From contig OZ244893.1 in NCBI GenBank assembly GCA_965221485.1, positions 1,488,001-1,552,000 on the forward strand: a DNA stretch of 64,000 nucleotides, written 5' to 3'. The stretch is from JAJEBT01 sp965221485 (GTDB taxonomy: Bacteria > Pseudomonadota > Alphaproteobacteria > MPNO01 > UBA830). Made by a program: the position numbers and the translations under genes. Shown here in pieces: positions 25,963 through 34,359 of this stretch. How positions within the stretch are numbered: the stretch's first letter is position 1; each line of letters begins with the position of its first letter. The notes below the pieces were generated by a model that was not told the origin of the DNA, searched no databases, and saw nothing but the letters and a program-made list of their open reading frames with translations.

Positions 25963-26853
25963 TTATCGCGGCAGCGCGCGATCCAGGCGCAGTCTCAATT
26001 CTTCGGCCTCTTCGCGGCTCCAGGACCGGAAGCCCCGTCCCGTCCGGACCCCGACATGGCCCGCCTCCACCAGGTCACGCAGCAGGGTTTGAGGTTCCGA
26101 AGAGTTGTCGAGATGAGGCAACAGCACCTCATGGATCGCAAGCGTCAGGTCAAGTCCGACGAGATCTGACTGTTCGAGCGTACCCATAATTCCGAGCCGG
26201 GCTCCAAAGCTGTGACGGATCACGGCATCAATTGTCTCGGCGTCACAGACGCCGTTCTCGACCAGTGCAATGGCCTCACGTTTCAGGGCGTGCTGAAGGC
26301 GATTGCCGATAAACCCCGGAATGTCCTTCTTTACGTGAACCGGCTTCTGCCCGGCCCCGTCGAGGAGGTTCATCGTGCGACGGACGGTTTCATCGGACGT
26401 GAAGGGGGCCTCAACCACTTCGACAAGACGCACGGCATAGGGAGGGTTCCAGAAGTGTGTTCCCACCACACGTTCCGGAGCCCGTGTCTCCGAACCGATC
26501 TCGGTCACAGGAATGACCGAAGTATTGGTTGCCAACACGACAGATGAATCCGTCAATTCGCCAAGCCTGGCAAACAGTGCCTGTTTGAGTTTGCGCGATT
26601 CGGGAGCTGCCTCGATCACGAACCCGGCGTCAGAAATCGCGGCAGACATCTCCGAATAAACCTTGATATTTCTGACCACATCACGAGATTGATCCCTGCG
26701 TTCGCAGATCGCGGCAATGCGGGAAACAACGCTTTCCCGTACATCCTCGTCGGGATCAAACACCGCCACAGCGTGCCCTGCAGATGCAAAGACCAGGGCG
26801 ATCGCGTGCCCCATCAGGCCGGCCCCCACCACGGCAACGGGTTGCTCTGTCAT
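25963..26853 (-). CDS. 3-hydroxyacyl-CoA dehydrogenase
   Basis: A 296-aa L-3-hydroxyacyl-CoA dehydrogenase. VVGAGLMGHAIAL is the NAD-binding loop. Catalytic positions are Ser in TNTSVIPV, His in GTHFWNPP and a Glu in LVEVVEAP; Asn lies in IGNRLQHAL. The C-terminal domain (about 185-285) has TGRGFRSWS. The start at 26853 has GGAG/GGGG upstream; the preceding gene stops 14 bases before. It is convergent with the anthranilate-CoA type operon and could supply its last oxidation, though it belongs to the cyclase operon. Confidence 0.93.
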   Translation of the reverse strand: MTEQPVAVVGAGLMGHAIALVFASAGHAVAVFDPDEDVRESVVSRIAAICERRDQSRDVVRNIKVYSEMSAAISDAGFVIEAAPESRKLKQALFARLGELTDSSVVLATNTSVIPVTEIGSETRAPERVVGTHFWNPPYAVRLVEVVEAPFTSDETVRRTMNLLDGAGQKPVHVKKDIPGFIGNRLQHALKREAIALVENGVCDAETIDAVIRHSFGARLGIMGTLEQSDLVGLDLTLAIHEVLLPHLDNSSEPQTLLRDLVEAGHVGVRTGRGFRSWSREEAEELRLRLDRALPR

Positions 26854-26867
26854 CGTCCCCGCTCCGG

Positions 26868-27674
26868 TCAACCCGCGGTATATCCTCCATCCACATACAT
26901 GATCTGGCCCGTGCAGAAGTCCGACGCTGGCGAGAGCAGATAAAGGGTCATGCCCATCAGGTCTTCCGGCTCCCCGAGGCGGCCAAGCGGGATACGGGCC
27001 AGGGACCGGGCCTTGGTCGCCTGACCCAGCTCATCGTCTCCATACATCCACGCCGTCAGCTTGGAACGAAACACGGTTGGCGCAATGGCATTGACAGTGA
27101 TGCCGTGCTGCGCCCATTCGGTCGCGAGAACCCGGGTCAATGCATCCGTCGCACCTTTTGAGGTGCAATAGCCCGTATAGCCTGAAATATTGCCGTGCCG
27201 CCCGCGAACCGATGACATCAGAACCATCTTGCCCCTGATTTCGTTCTCGATCCAGTAACTGCCCACAACCTTGGCCATGAACCAGGCGCCGCGGACATTG
27301 GCATCCATGACCGATTGCCAGGTCTCGTAGTCCTGTTCATGAATGAAACCGGCCTGATTGAAGCCGGAACCGACGGCAAGCTGATCGATCCGCCCGTGCG
27401 CCGCGAGGGCCGCTTCGACCATGGCCTCTGCATCCGCAAGACTGTGGGGGCGCCTGTGAACTGTCACCACGCTTTCGCATCCCACCTGACGGGCCTCTTC
27501 CGCTACGGCTTCGACCTCGTCAGCCGAACCTCCGGCCAGGGTCAGGCGGGCGCCCAGTGCACCGAGGGTCAGGGCCGTTGCCCGGCCGAAAGCCCCCGAT
27601 GCACCGGTAATGATTGCCGATTTTCCCCTGATATCAAACAGCGACAATGGATTACGCAAGGTTTCTGAAATCAT
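26868..27674 (-). CDS. SDR-family oxidoreductase
   Basis: A 268-aa classical short-chain dehydrogenase. The cofactor loop is TGASGAFGRAT near 25, the structural Asn lies in DANVRGAW, and the Ser and Y-x3-K triad is in MSSVRG and YCTSKG. The usual NNAG reads GSGFNQAG, a visible departure. The C-terminus VDGGYTAG is typical. It lies 93 bp after the second cyclase gene and 14 bp before the 3-hydroxyacyl-CoA dehydrogenase start, so the four genes from 29390 to 25963 form one operon. Confidence 0.92.
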   Translation of the reverse strand: MISETLRNPLSLFDIRGKSAIITGASGAFGRATALTLGALGARLTLAGGSADEVEAVAEEARQVGCESVVTVHRRPHSLADAEAMVEAALAAHGRIDQLAVGSGFNQAGFIHEQDYETWQSVMDANVRGAWFMAKVVGSYWIENEIRGKMVLMSSVRGRHGNISGYTGYCTSKGATDALTRVLATEWAQHGITVNAIAPTVFRSKLTAWMYGDDELGQATKARSLARIPLGRLGEPEDLMGMTLYLLSPASDFCTGQIMYVDGGYTAG

Positions 27675-27767
27675 GATCCGCTGCTTTCTCCGGTAATGCG
27701 GTATGGTGTGATTGGCGGTCTTGCCGCCTCGGGTGGCAGAGAAACGGCCCTGCCGCGACAGGCTGGC

Positions 27768-28565
27768 TCAGCTTTCGAACCGGAATGTCTGTTCGGGATC
27801 GATCACCGCGACAACCCGGACGCAACACCCCTCCCCCTCGGGCCACCGCCAGGGAAAGGCCATGAAGGTGCAGCGTTTTCCGGTCACGAGATCGAGGTCC
27901 CCGCCAATGTTTTCTATCCCCGGAATGCCATTGCCCATCATGATCTTGTGAGCCGGCTCCCAGTGAGGGAAATCTTCCATGACGTCGCGTCCGGTTTCCT
28001 CCCTGTATTCGTCGAAGAGGTGGGGATGCGAGGGCCCCGGACCATGATCGACAAGCTTTGTCCCCAACGGATGATCGAGTGCCTGCACGTCAACACCGAC
28101 CATCCTGACGCCGCGCTCGACAATCCATTCAGCCGCTTCCTTGTAGAGGCCCGGCGAGTATTCGAAATAGTCCGGGTTGTCTCCGAAATTGCGGTGGCTG
28201 CCGGTGTTGATCATGAGAATGTCATGGCGTTCGATCCGGGGTACGGCATTTTCCAGATCATCGGGGGTGATGACTCCCCATTTGCCCTTGGGGATCGATA
28301 CGGCAACACCGGTCCCGAAATGGCGCCATGGCGCATAGCCTGTCAGCGACGGCGTCCCGCCCATCACATGGAGCGGTGCATCCATATGGGTGCCACGATG
28401 CATGATTCCCTCATATTCATTGACCAGCATCCCATCAAGCGCATGAAATTTCAGGGTGGTCACCTTCATGTTCGCACTGGACGGCCACTGTGGACGGCCA
28501 TGCCCCCAGATATTGGTCAAATCATAGTAGATGAGGCCGTTGGCCCCCTTGTATCCTCCAGCCAT
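27768..28565 (-). CDS. Cyclase-family protein (kynurenine-formamidase-like), canonical metal site
   Basis: A 265-aa member of the cyclase/KynB family, metal-dependent hydrolases that act on amides or cyclic esters. The signature HRGTHMDAPLH at 56-66 has all ligand positions (His56, His60, Asp62, His66) of the HxGTHxDxPxH motif. A second cluster, VDVQALDHPLG followed by HLFDEYREE, lies near 155-190. The bacterial formylkynurenine hydrolase belongs here and yields kynurenine, the precursor of anthranilate. That connection to the neighbouring anthranilate-type genes is suggestive only. It follows its paralogue by 15 bp. Confidence 0.9.
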   Translation of the reverse strand: MAGGYKGANGLIYYDLTNIWGHGRPQWPSSANMKVTTLKFHALDGMLVNEYEGIMHRGTHMDAPLHVMGGTPSLTGYAPWRHFGTGVAVSIPKGKWGVITPDDLENAVPRIERHDILMINTGSHRNFGDNPDYFEYSPGLYKEAAEWIVERGVRMVGVDVQALDHPLGTKLVDHGPGPSHPHLFDEYREETGRDVMEDFPHWEPAHKIMMGNGIPGIENIGGDLDLVTGKRCTFMAFPWRWPEGEGCCVRVVAVIDPEQTFRFES

Positions 28566-28580
28566 CGCCCGTCGTTCTCC

Positions 28581-29390
28581 CTATTCGCCGGTCCCCGAGT
28601 CAATCCGCACCTGGCCTGACGGATCGAGCATTGCCATGACGCGCACTACGCAACCGTCTCCCTCCTGCCAGCGCCACGGAAGACAATGAAAAGTGCAGCG
28701 CCTTCCGGTCACCGCATCAAGATTGCCTCCGAGGTTTTCGATGGTCGGGATTCCTGCGGCGAGGAGAGTCTTGTGGGCAGCGAGCCAGAGCGGATGATCC
28801 GCCTTCGGATCACGGCCGGTCTCGCGCCTGTAACGATCGGGCAGCCGTTTCATGAGTGGGCCGCCCCGATGCTCTCCGAGCGAGGTTGCGAGGGGATGAT
28901 CCACGGACGGCGTGTCTATTCCTACGAGACACACCTCCTTCTCCACCAACCATGCAGCGGCCCGTGGTGATAACCCCGGCGCATCCCCGAAATACTCCTG
29001 GGTGTCGTCATAAAACCGGTGCCAGCCGGTGTTGATCATGACGAGATCATGCGGCCTGATGCGGTCCTCCCAGGGCTCCAGGTCAGAGGGCTCGATCAGG
29101 TCCCATCGCGATCTGGAGATATCAAGCACAATACCGTTACCGAAAAAGCAATCCAGTGGCAGATCTGCAATGACAGCCGCGCCCGGAACCAGGTGAATCG
29201 GCGCATTGACATGGGTTGAGTTTTGCATCGTGGTCTTGATGGTCTGACTCATGACGCCATGTTGCGCATGCTTCACGCCACGATGGATTCGAACATCCTG
29301 ATCACCAGGAAAGACGGGGATGCCGTGCCCCCAGGGATGGCTTAGTTCGTAGAACTCGAGGCCCGTCACCGGATCTGTTACTTCACTCAT
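28581..29390 (-). CDS. Cyclase-family paralogue with altered metal motif
   Basis: A 269-aa paralogue of the next gene, aligning without gaps through the motif region. At 56-66 it reads QNSTHVNAPIH: Gln for the first His, Ser for Gly and Asn for Asp of HxGTHxDxPxH, while His60 and His66 remain. A later VGIDTPSVDHPLA segment matches the partner. Metal binding is thus likely changed, suggesting a regulatory or structural subunit of a hetero-oligomer or a changed activity. The start at 29390 is at MSEVTDP; a longer frame to 29447 is poorer. It is the first gene of the leftward four-gene operon. Confidence 0.88.
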   Translation of the reverse strand: MSEVTDPVTGLEFYELSHPWGHGIPVFPGDQDVRIHRGVKHAQHGVMSQTIKTTMQNSTHVNAPIHLVPGAAVIADLPLDCFFGNGIVLDISRSRWDLIEPSDLEPWEDRIRPHDLVMINTGWHRFYDDTQEYFGDAPGLSPRAAAWLVEKEVCLVGIDTPSVDHPLATSLGEHRGGPLMKRLPDRYRRETGRDPKADHPLWLAAHKTLLAAGIPTIENLGGNLDAVTGRRCTFHCLPWRWQEGDGCVVRVMAMLDPSGQVRIDSGTGE

Positions 29391-29744
29391 GACCTGTTGT
29401 CTCTCTGCCTGCCGTAACACAGCGATGTGATGCCGCTGGCCAATCATTGTGGCAGAACCCGAACGACAGTGCGACAGCGGCAGCTCGCTCTGGTGTCCTG
29501 AACGGCTACAACCGGCCCGGCCTCATCACCCTATGCATGGACCAGCGTTCGCGGCGGAATATCATCGCCCTCTTCCCAAACGACGGGATGTGGCAGGAAT
29601 GAGTTTGAAAACAGACCCATGACCGAAGCCGGATTTCAGGCTCCTGACCCGGAGCGCTGACGGCGTTCACAGAACCGCCCCGTTTCGGTTAGCCTGAAGC
29701 ACCGCTTCACAAACCTGAGAGACTGTTTCTGTCCGGAGGCTATC
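29391..29744. other. Divergent intergenic region between cyclase operon and DUF3500 gene
   Basis: About 350 bp without a gene, expected to carry promoters for both directions. I did not find a copy of the RTTTTA-N4-TAAAAC palindrome or another clear repeat. Confidence 0.35.
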
Positions 29745-30983
29745 ATGAGCAAGGTCGATTATCGTTCTTTCGTTCCGGCGCCCGGAAAGGCAAGGATCGC
29801 TGGAGCCTCGGCCCGTTCCCACGCAAAAGCGCGGCTGCAATCACCCCGTGCCCGGGAGCTGTTCGAGACCTGGCGAGAACTCGGCGAGGCACCCTTCACG
29901 GGGATCACGACCGATGGCACGCCTGTTCCGGATCTTTTTTCGCTGGGGGCCGAACAGGCTCCTTCTGCAGCGATGCAAGAGGCTGCTATCAGGTTCATTG
30001 CCGAGCTGACACCTGATCAGCGCGCGCTGGCGCTGTTTTCCGTCGAGTCGGACCTGTGGAGACAGTGGCAGAATACCGAACTCCATGTTGAGGATCATGG
30101 ACTGCGTCTCGAAGACGTTTCGCCGCGCCTGAGGGAAGGCGTGATTGCCATCCTGCGCGCAAGCCTGAGCCCGGCCGGCGTGGAGAAATCTCTGGCGGTC
30201 ATGCGGCTGAACCGGTTTCTCGGTGATCTCATTGACGCTCCCGGCGTACTCAATGAATGGAGTTATATCTTCTGTCTGTTCGGAACACCGTCATCCGAGG
30301 CCCCCTGGGGCTGGCAACTTTTCGGCCATCATCTCTGTCTCAATTGCCTCGTCATCGGCAGTCAGATGGTCCTGACACCCTGCTTTCTCGGAGCTGAAGT
30401 AACCCGGGCTGACCATGGCCGGTTTGCCGGAACAGTCGTCTTCGAAGACGAGGAACGGAAGGGTCTGGCCCTGATGCAGTCCCTTTCAGGCGATCTCAGG
30501 GCCGAGGCTCTTGTTTCCCCTTCCATGTCGGGGGAGGATCATCCGCCCGGTCGATGGCATTTTGCCGATCACTTGCACCTCGGGGGTGCCCATCAGGATA
30601 ATCGGATCGTACCCTATGAGGGTCTGCGGGCGAACCGGATGCCTGTCGTTCAGCAAACCTCGCTGCTTGATCTGGTATCGGCCTATCTGTCGCCCCTTCC
30701 CTCCGGGCCTCTGAATGCACGAATGTCTGATGTGGAACGTCACCTTTCGGATACCCATTTCTGCTGGATTGGCGGCACCGAAGAGGACAGCACCTTTTAT
30801 TACCGGATTCAGAGCCCGGTCGTTTTCATTGAATTCGACCACCATTCGGGCGTCTTTCTCACAAATGAGGAACCGGCCAGATTCCATGTGCACACCATCG
30901 TGCGCACCCCGAACGGAAATGACTATGGAATCGACTTGCTCAGGCTGCACTACGCACAATCCCATCGTCCTGCCGGATCATGA
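29745..30983 (+). CDS. DUF3500 domain protein
   Basis: A 412-aa protein matching the DUF3500 family across nearly its whole length. Landmarks are FGTPSSEAPWGWQLFGHHL near 185-205, the segment VLTPCFLGAEV, and the C-terminal FIEFDHHSGVF, HVHTIVRTPNGNDYG and LRLHYAQSH. The conserved His, Glu and Asp clusters suggest a metal- or acid-base-dependent activity, but the function of the family is not established to my knowledge. No signal peptide, so probably cytoplasmic. It stands alone, divergent from the cyclase operon. Confidence 0.85.
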   Translation: MSKVDYRSFVPAPGKARIAGASARSHAKARLQSPRARELFETWRELGEAPFTGITTDGTPVPDLFSLGAEQAPSAAMQEAAIRFIAELTPDQRALALFSVESDLWRQWQNTELHVEDHGLRLEDVSPRLREGVIAILRASLSPAGVEKSLAVMRLNRFLGDLIDAPGVLNEWSYIFCLFGTPSSEAPWGWQLFGHHLCLNCLVIGSQMVLTPCFLGAEVTRADHGRFAGTVVFEDEERKGLALMQSLSGDLRAEALVSPSMSGEDHPPGRWHFADHLHLGGAHQDNRIVPYEGLRANRMPVVQQTSLLDLVSAYLSPLPSGPLNARMSDVERHLSDTHFCWIGGTEEDSTFYYRIQSPVVFIEFDHHSGVFLTNEEPARFHVHTIVRTPNGNDYGIDLLRLHYAQSHRPAGS

Positions 30984-31440
30984 TGACATGGAAGACAGCC
31001 GCATCAACAGGATGTCATGACGTCGCCGGTCGAGTGATGGTTTTTTTGGAGCCGCCGGCAAGTTTGACTGGGTCCGGTAAAACGTGGGCCCTTGTTTAAC
31101 AGCAGCTGGGGCAATGAGTCGCGCGGCCGGGAGATTCAGAAGAATCGGGCGAATCTTGAGGTGTCATCCAGATCTTGAAGGAAGGATGCCTCCGCTGGTT
31201 CGATTGCAATCCGAAGCACGTTCACTTTTCGGGCAGACCTGTAGTTCCATCTTTGCAATCACTTTGCTTGATGAGGCTGCAAAAGCCCTTCCTTCTTCGG
31301 CGCAGTCGGTCGCTTATATAAGGCGAGGGACTTCACAAAGGAATCGATAAGATTTACGCCGACCAAGGCATCAGAAATGTGGCCAATACCCGGAATGGCG
31401 ACACAACAAGATTCAACCACTTCTCAAGGAGGCAGGTGCA
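30984..31440. other. Intergenic stretch right of the DUF3500 gene
   Basis: No recognisable gene. It is less GC-rich around 31200-31400 and contains AT-rich segments that could hold a promoter reading right into the small frame at 31441. No tRNA or strong terminator was seen. Confidence 0.35.
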
Positions 31441-31560
31441 ATGGACCAGCGTCAGATTAACAAAGAATACGTCTCACAGGTCCATCCACGGACTTCCCAT
31501 GCAGGACCCCGGTCAGGCTCTCGGCATAGGCCTGGTTTCCCCTTCTGTGATCATCGATGA
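31441..31560 (+). CDS. Possible small or truncated protein with strong ribosome site
   Basis: A 39-codon frame preceded by AAGGAGG nine bases before the ATG, an unusually good Shine-Dalgarno for this window. The first 14 residues (MDQRQINKEYVSQV) look like a genuine soluble N-terminus. The rest is rich in Arg, His, Pro and Gly and runs tail-to-tail into the lipoprotein gene, so it may be the start of a gene whose body was deleted. Unidentified. Confidence 0.35.
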   Translation: MDQRQINKEYVSQVHPRTSHAGPRSGSRHRPGFPFCDHR

Positions 31561-33725
31561 GCATCGTTGCGGGCGGCAAACGCCGTACGGAACTCGGCCG
31601 GGTTTCGTCCATAACGGGTACCATTTACTTTGATTGTACCTGCCATTTCCTGTGCCTCGTTGCCGAAAATCTCAGCATGAAGAGTGATTCTGAAGTCGGA
31701 ATAAATGGCGGTACCAAAGGTTAATGTGGTCGAACCTGTCCCGCCTGACAGTATGTTGCCGTCAACGGTTATATTTCTGACGGAGTAGTCTGGATCACTA
31801 CGACCCCATCGGAAGACGTGCAGTTCAGCCTCTCCCTGTGCAAAGTTGACCCTAGCGTTGACTGGCCCTTCAGTGATTATGTCTAAACCCGTAAGAGGAT
31901 GAATACGGTAGGTGACATTATGCCCGGTAAAGCTTGCCGTGCCAATTCCATCTGGCGCTGTTGGGGGCGCTCCGTCCTTGACCAGGGCAAAGGCGTCGCC
32001 CCCCCTATATCTGAGGGATCCGTTGCTGTCGGGTGACCATACGACGCCCGTAAGACTGCGATTGGCTTGTGCCCACACGCCGTAGGAAACGTAGTCATAG
32101 ACCTTGCCAGAGCCCTCGTCCCAGCGGTTGTAGTGGAGAAGCAGGTAATTGCCGTTGAACGAGGCATTGCCCCAGCCCAGACTGCGGTCATAAGGTCCCC
32201 AATCCGAGGGCGGACTGGTTACATCGGCCACCACATTGAGTCTTTCATTGTCGGGCGTCGCCGGATCGTCCTCCTTATTGCCACCCAGGTTAATCCGGCC
32301 ATCCTCATTGATCAGGATAGCACCGGTGGCCAGGTTCTCACCCTCCGCCCCGGTCGCGTTGTCCACCGCACGGCCATTCACTGACCACGGCTTCGCCGCA
32401 TCATGGGCAGCCCGGGCGGTCGCAAGCGCCTCCGTCATGCCAGCTGCATCATCCGTCACAACCTTCAGGGCACCACGGACATCCTCCTGATAGGTCGCAG
32501 TTCCCCCGGAATCAGGATCCTTCTGCTGGGCCAGGCGTTCCGCAGCGTGCTGCGCCTCCTCGAGCTGGTCCGACAGGTCCGTGGCACGGCTGTAGTCCCT
32601 GGCCCAGGGTATTCTTCGCAGAATATCGGCAAGCGGCGCTTCCAGACCGTCTGCATCGCTGCGGGCCTTGATGGCCGCCATGATATCAGACCAGGCCTGA
32701 GCCGTGTTGAAGGAAGCCCGCGCCGCGGTATAAGAGTCTGCCGCCGCTGCAGCGGATATGGCCCCCGGAGAGCCCTCTTCCGTATCACCGGCTGCCTCGG
32801 CCGCTGCCGCAGCGTCCTCGGATGCCGTCTTCGCAGCGTCCCTGGCCGCTTCAGCCGCAGCGGCAGCCGCTGCCGCGTTTTCGGCACGCGTTTTGTAATC
32901 CGCATCTCTTGTCGTTGCGGCCGTCACCGCCGCTTGCGCCTTGGTGACAGCTTCCGTCAGCTGTGCCGTTTGTGAGTCATCCTTGTTGTCAGTCAAGGCC
33001 TGTTGGGCCGCAGCCAGAGCCGCCTGGGCAGCAGGCAAAGCGTCCTCTGCCTCAGCCTCAGCCTCTGTCGCCTTTGCAGCCGCCGTGCCCGCAGCAGTAT
33101 CCGCTTTCTCGGCCTCGTTCGCGGCGATCCGGCGCTGCTTGCCCTGCTCTTGCGCAGCAAGTCTGGCATTGTCGATCCCGGTCTGGGTCGCCCGGGCTAT
33201 ATCCGCTTGTGTCTTCGCCTCAGTGGCAAATCCGGCAGCCGCCTTCGCACTCGCGTCCGCGGCCGAGGCCGAGGCCCGCGCAAGGCCCTTCTGGTTCGTA
33301 ACCTCCGGATCTGAATGGATCACCGCATCGGCTTCCGCCAGCGCATCATTGGCTGCCACCAGAGCCGCATCAGCCGCCTTTTTGGCATTGTCCGCGATCG
33401 TGCTCTGCGCCGCGGCTTCATCCGCATCCAGGGTGCCATAGACCGCATGGGTGGTCGCAGCTTTAGCTGCAGCCTCAGCATCCCTTGCCGCCTGATCTGC
33501 CTCGCCTGCAGCCGTGGCCGCCTTCCCGGCAGCCTCCGTGGCAGCTCTGATCGCAGCCAGTCGCTCCTCTTCAGCCTTCTTCGCCTCATCTGCCTTTTGA
33601 TCGACATAATCCTGATCGTAAGGGGTCGTGTCAGGGCCGCCGCTGCCACCCCCGCAACCGTAGAGCGCAATGGATCCCGCAACGGCAACCGCCGTCAGCC
33701 ATACTCTCTGGCGCACTGTCTTCAT
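31551..33725 (-). CDS. Surface lipoprotein: alanine-rich coiled coil plus TbpB-like barrel
   Basis: A 724-aa predicted lipoprotein. Residues 1-23 form a signal ending in a lipobox, LYG-Cys24, followed by a GGGSGG linker. About 35-370 is an Ala/Glu/Lys/Asp-rich heptad region predicted to be a long coiled coil. From about 470 to the end the composition becomes beta-rich with aromatic and Gly residues, and the last strands include FGNEAQEMAGTIKVNG and then FRTAFAARND, resembling the FYGPxAEEVGG closing motif of TbpB-like/Slam-dependent surface lipoproteins. The start at 33725 has GGAG eight bases upstream. No TonB receptor or Slam gene lies nearby. Confidence 0.75.
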   Translation of the reverse strand: MKTVRQRVWLTAVAVAGSIALYGCGGGSGGPDTTPYDQDYVDQKADEAKKAEEERLAAIRAATEAAGKAATAAGEADQAARDAEAAAKAATTHAVYGTLDADEAAAQSTIADNAKKAADAALVAANDALAEADAVIHSDPEVTNQKGLARASASAADASAKAAAGFATEAKTQADIARATQTGIDNARLAAQEQGKQRRIAANEAEKADTAAGTAAAKATEAEAEAEDALPAAQAALAAAQQALTDNKDDSQTAQLTEAVTKAQAAVTAATTRDADYKTRAENAAAAAAAAEAARDAAKTASEDAAAAAEAAGDTEEGSPGAISAAAAADSYTAARASFNTAQAWSDIMAAIKARSDADGLEAPLADILRRIPWARDYSRATDLSDQLEEAQHAAERLAQQKDPDSGGTATYQEDVRGALKVVTDDAAGMTEALATARAAHDAAKPWSVNGRAVDNATGAEGENLATGAILINEDGRINLGGNKEDDPATPDNERLNVVADVTSPPSDWGPYDRSLGWGNASFNGNYLLLHYNRWDEGSGKVYDYVSYGVWAQANRSLTGVVWSPDSNGSLRYRGGDAFALVKDGAPPTAPDGIGTASFTGHNVTYRIHPLTGLDIITEGPVNARVNFAQGEAELHVFRWGRSDPDYSVRNITVDGNILSGGTGSTTLTFGTAIYSDFRITLHAEIFGNEAQEMAGTIKVNGTRYGRNPAEFRTAFAARNDAHR

Positions 33726-34359
33726 GTTCGTCTCCGTAAGGATCGTTCCCGAGCGTGCAGAACCCGGTCGTGTGAAGCCATAGCTGTTTCTTAGCCCCCT
33801 GTACCTGTTACGACAGGTCAAGGAGATGATTGGATTATGTGGTAGTCAATATCTTGGGTCAATGTTCACTGCGGAGCGGACGCCAACAGACGTTCTGGGT
33901 CTCAACCGACGTCCTTCCATCCTCGAAGGTCTGTCCTTTGTGGACAGGTCGGGCCAAGGGCGATCGCCACGATGTACGCGTCCTTGCCGATACGCTCGGG
34001 ACCGATCATCATGTGTTCCGGCGTCTTGAACTGACCGCCCCAGAGATCTCTGAAGGACACCGGGCAATTCCTTCTCGGGAGCGGTCCGATCGTCAACAGT
34101 ATGACCTCACGAACACCTGTTGCGAGAGTGACCCGCTCTTCGCCAACCACTTCCAGCTCGGGAGAAGCCGCGAAAGTCGGTTCAACTGAATACTCGTGGA
34201 ACTGGTAACAATTATGACCTCTGGCGGCGGTCCAGGCCCTGGGTGCGCTCTGACAATACTTCTTTCGCTTGCGCGGTAGCTTCACCCCGCGCCGAGGCAA
34301 ACCAACCTCAATCCGCTCCGGATACACGAAACTCCGAATCCGTGAATGGCAATCTGTAC
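33726..34359. other. Non-coding or decayed stretch between lipoprotein and Rieske genes
   Basis: About 630 bp with no gene I can defend. A minus-strand frame at 33902-34327 (141 codons, GTG start, no ribosome site) has a fairly protein-like C-terminal half containing LATGVREVILLTIGP, but it matches nothing I know. It may be a remnant. The lipoprotein promoter must lie at the left end. Confidence 0.35.

Noticed and set aside
25957..25971. CCGCG/CGCGG hairpin between convergent operons as a bidirectional terminator
   Set aside because: Five-base arms overlapping a stop codon and no T-tracts; too weak to call.
32403..33794. Several long plus-strand frames rich in Ser, Arg and Cys
   Set aside because: They are opposite the alanine-rich coiled-coil gene; GCN codons on one strand leave the other strand free of stops. 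No ribosome sites.
33902..34327. A 141-codon minus-strand frame downstream of the Rieske gene
   Set aside because: No ribosome site, no recognised family and a basic, compositionally odd N-terminal half. At most a remnant, so not listed as a gene.
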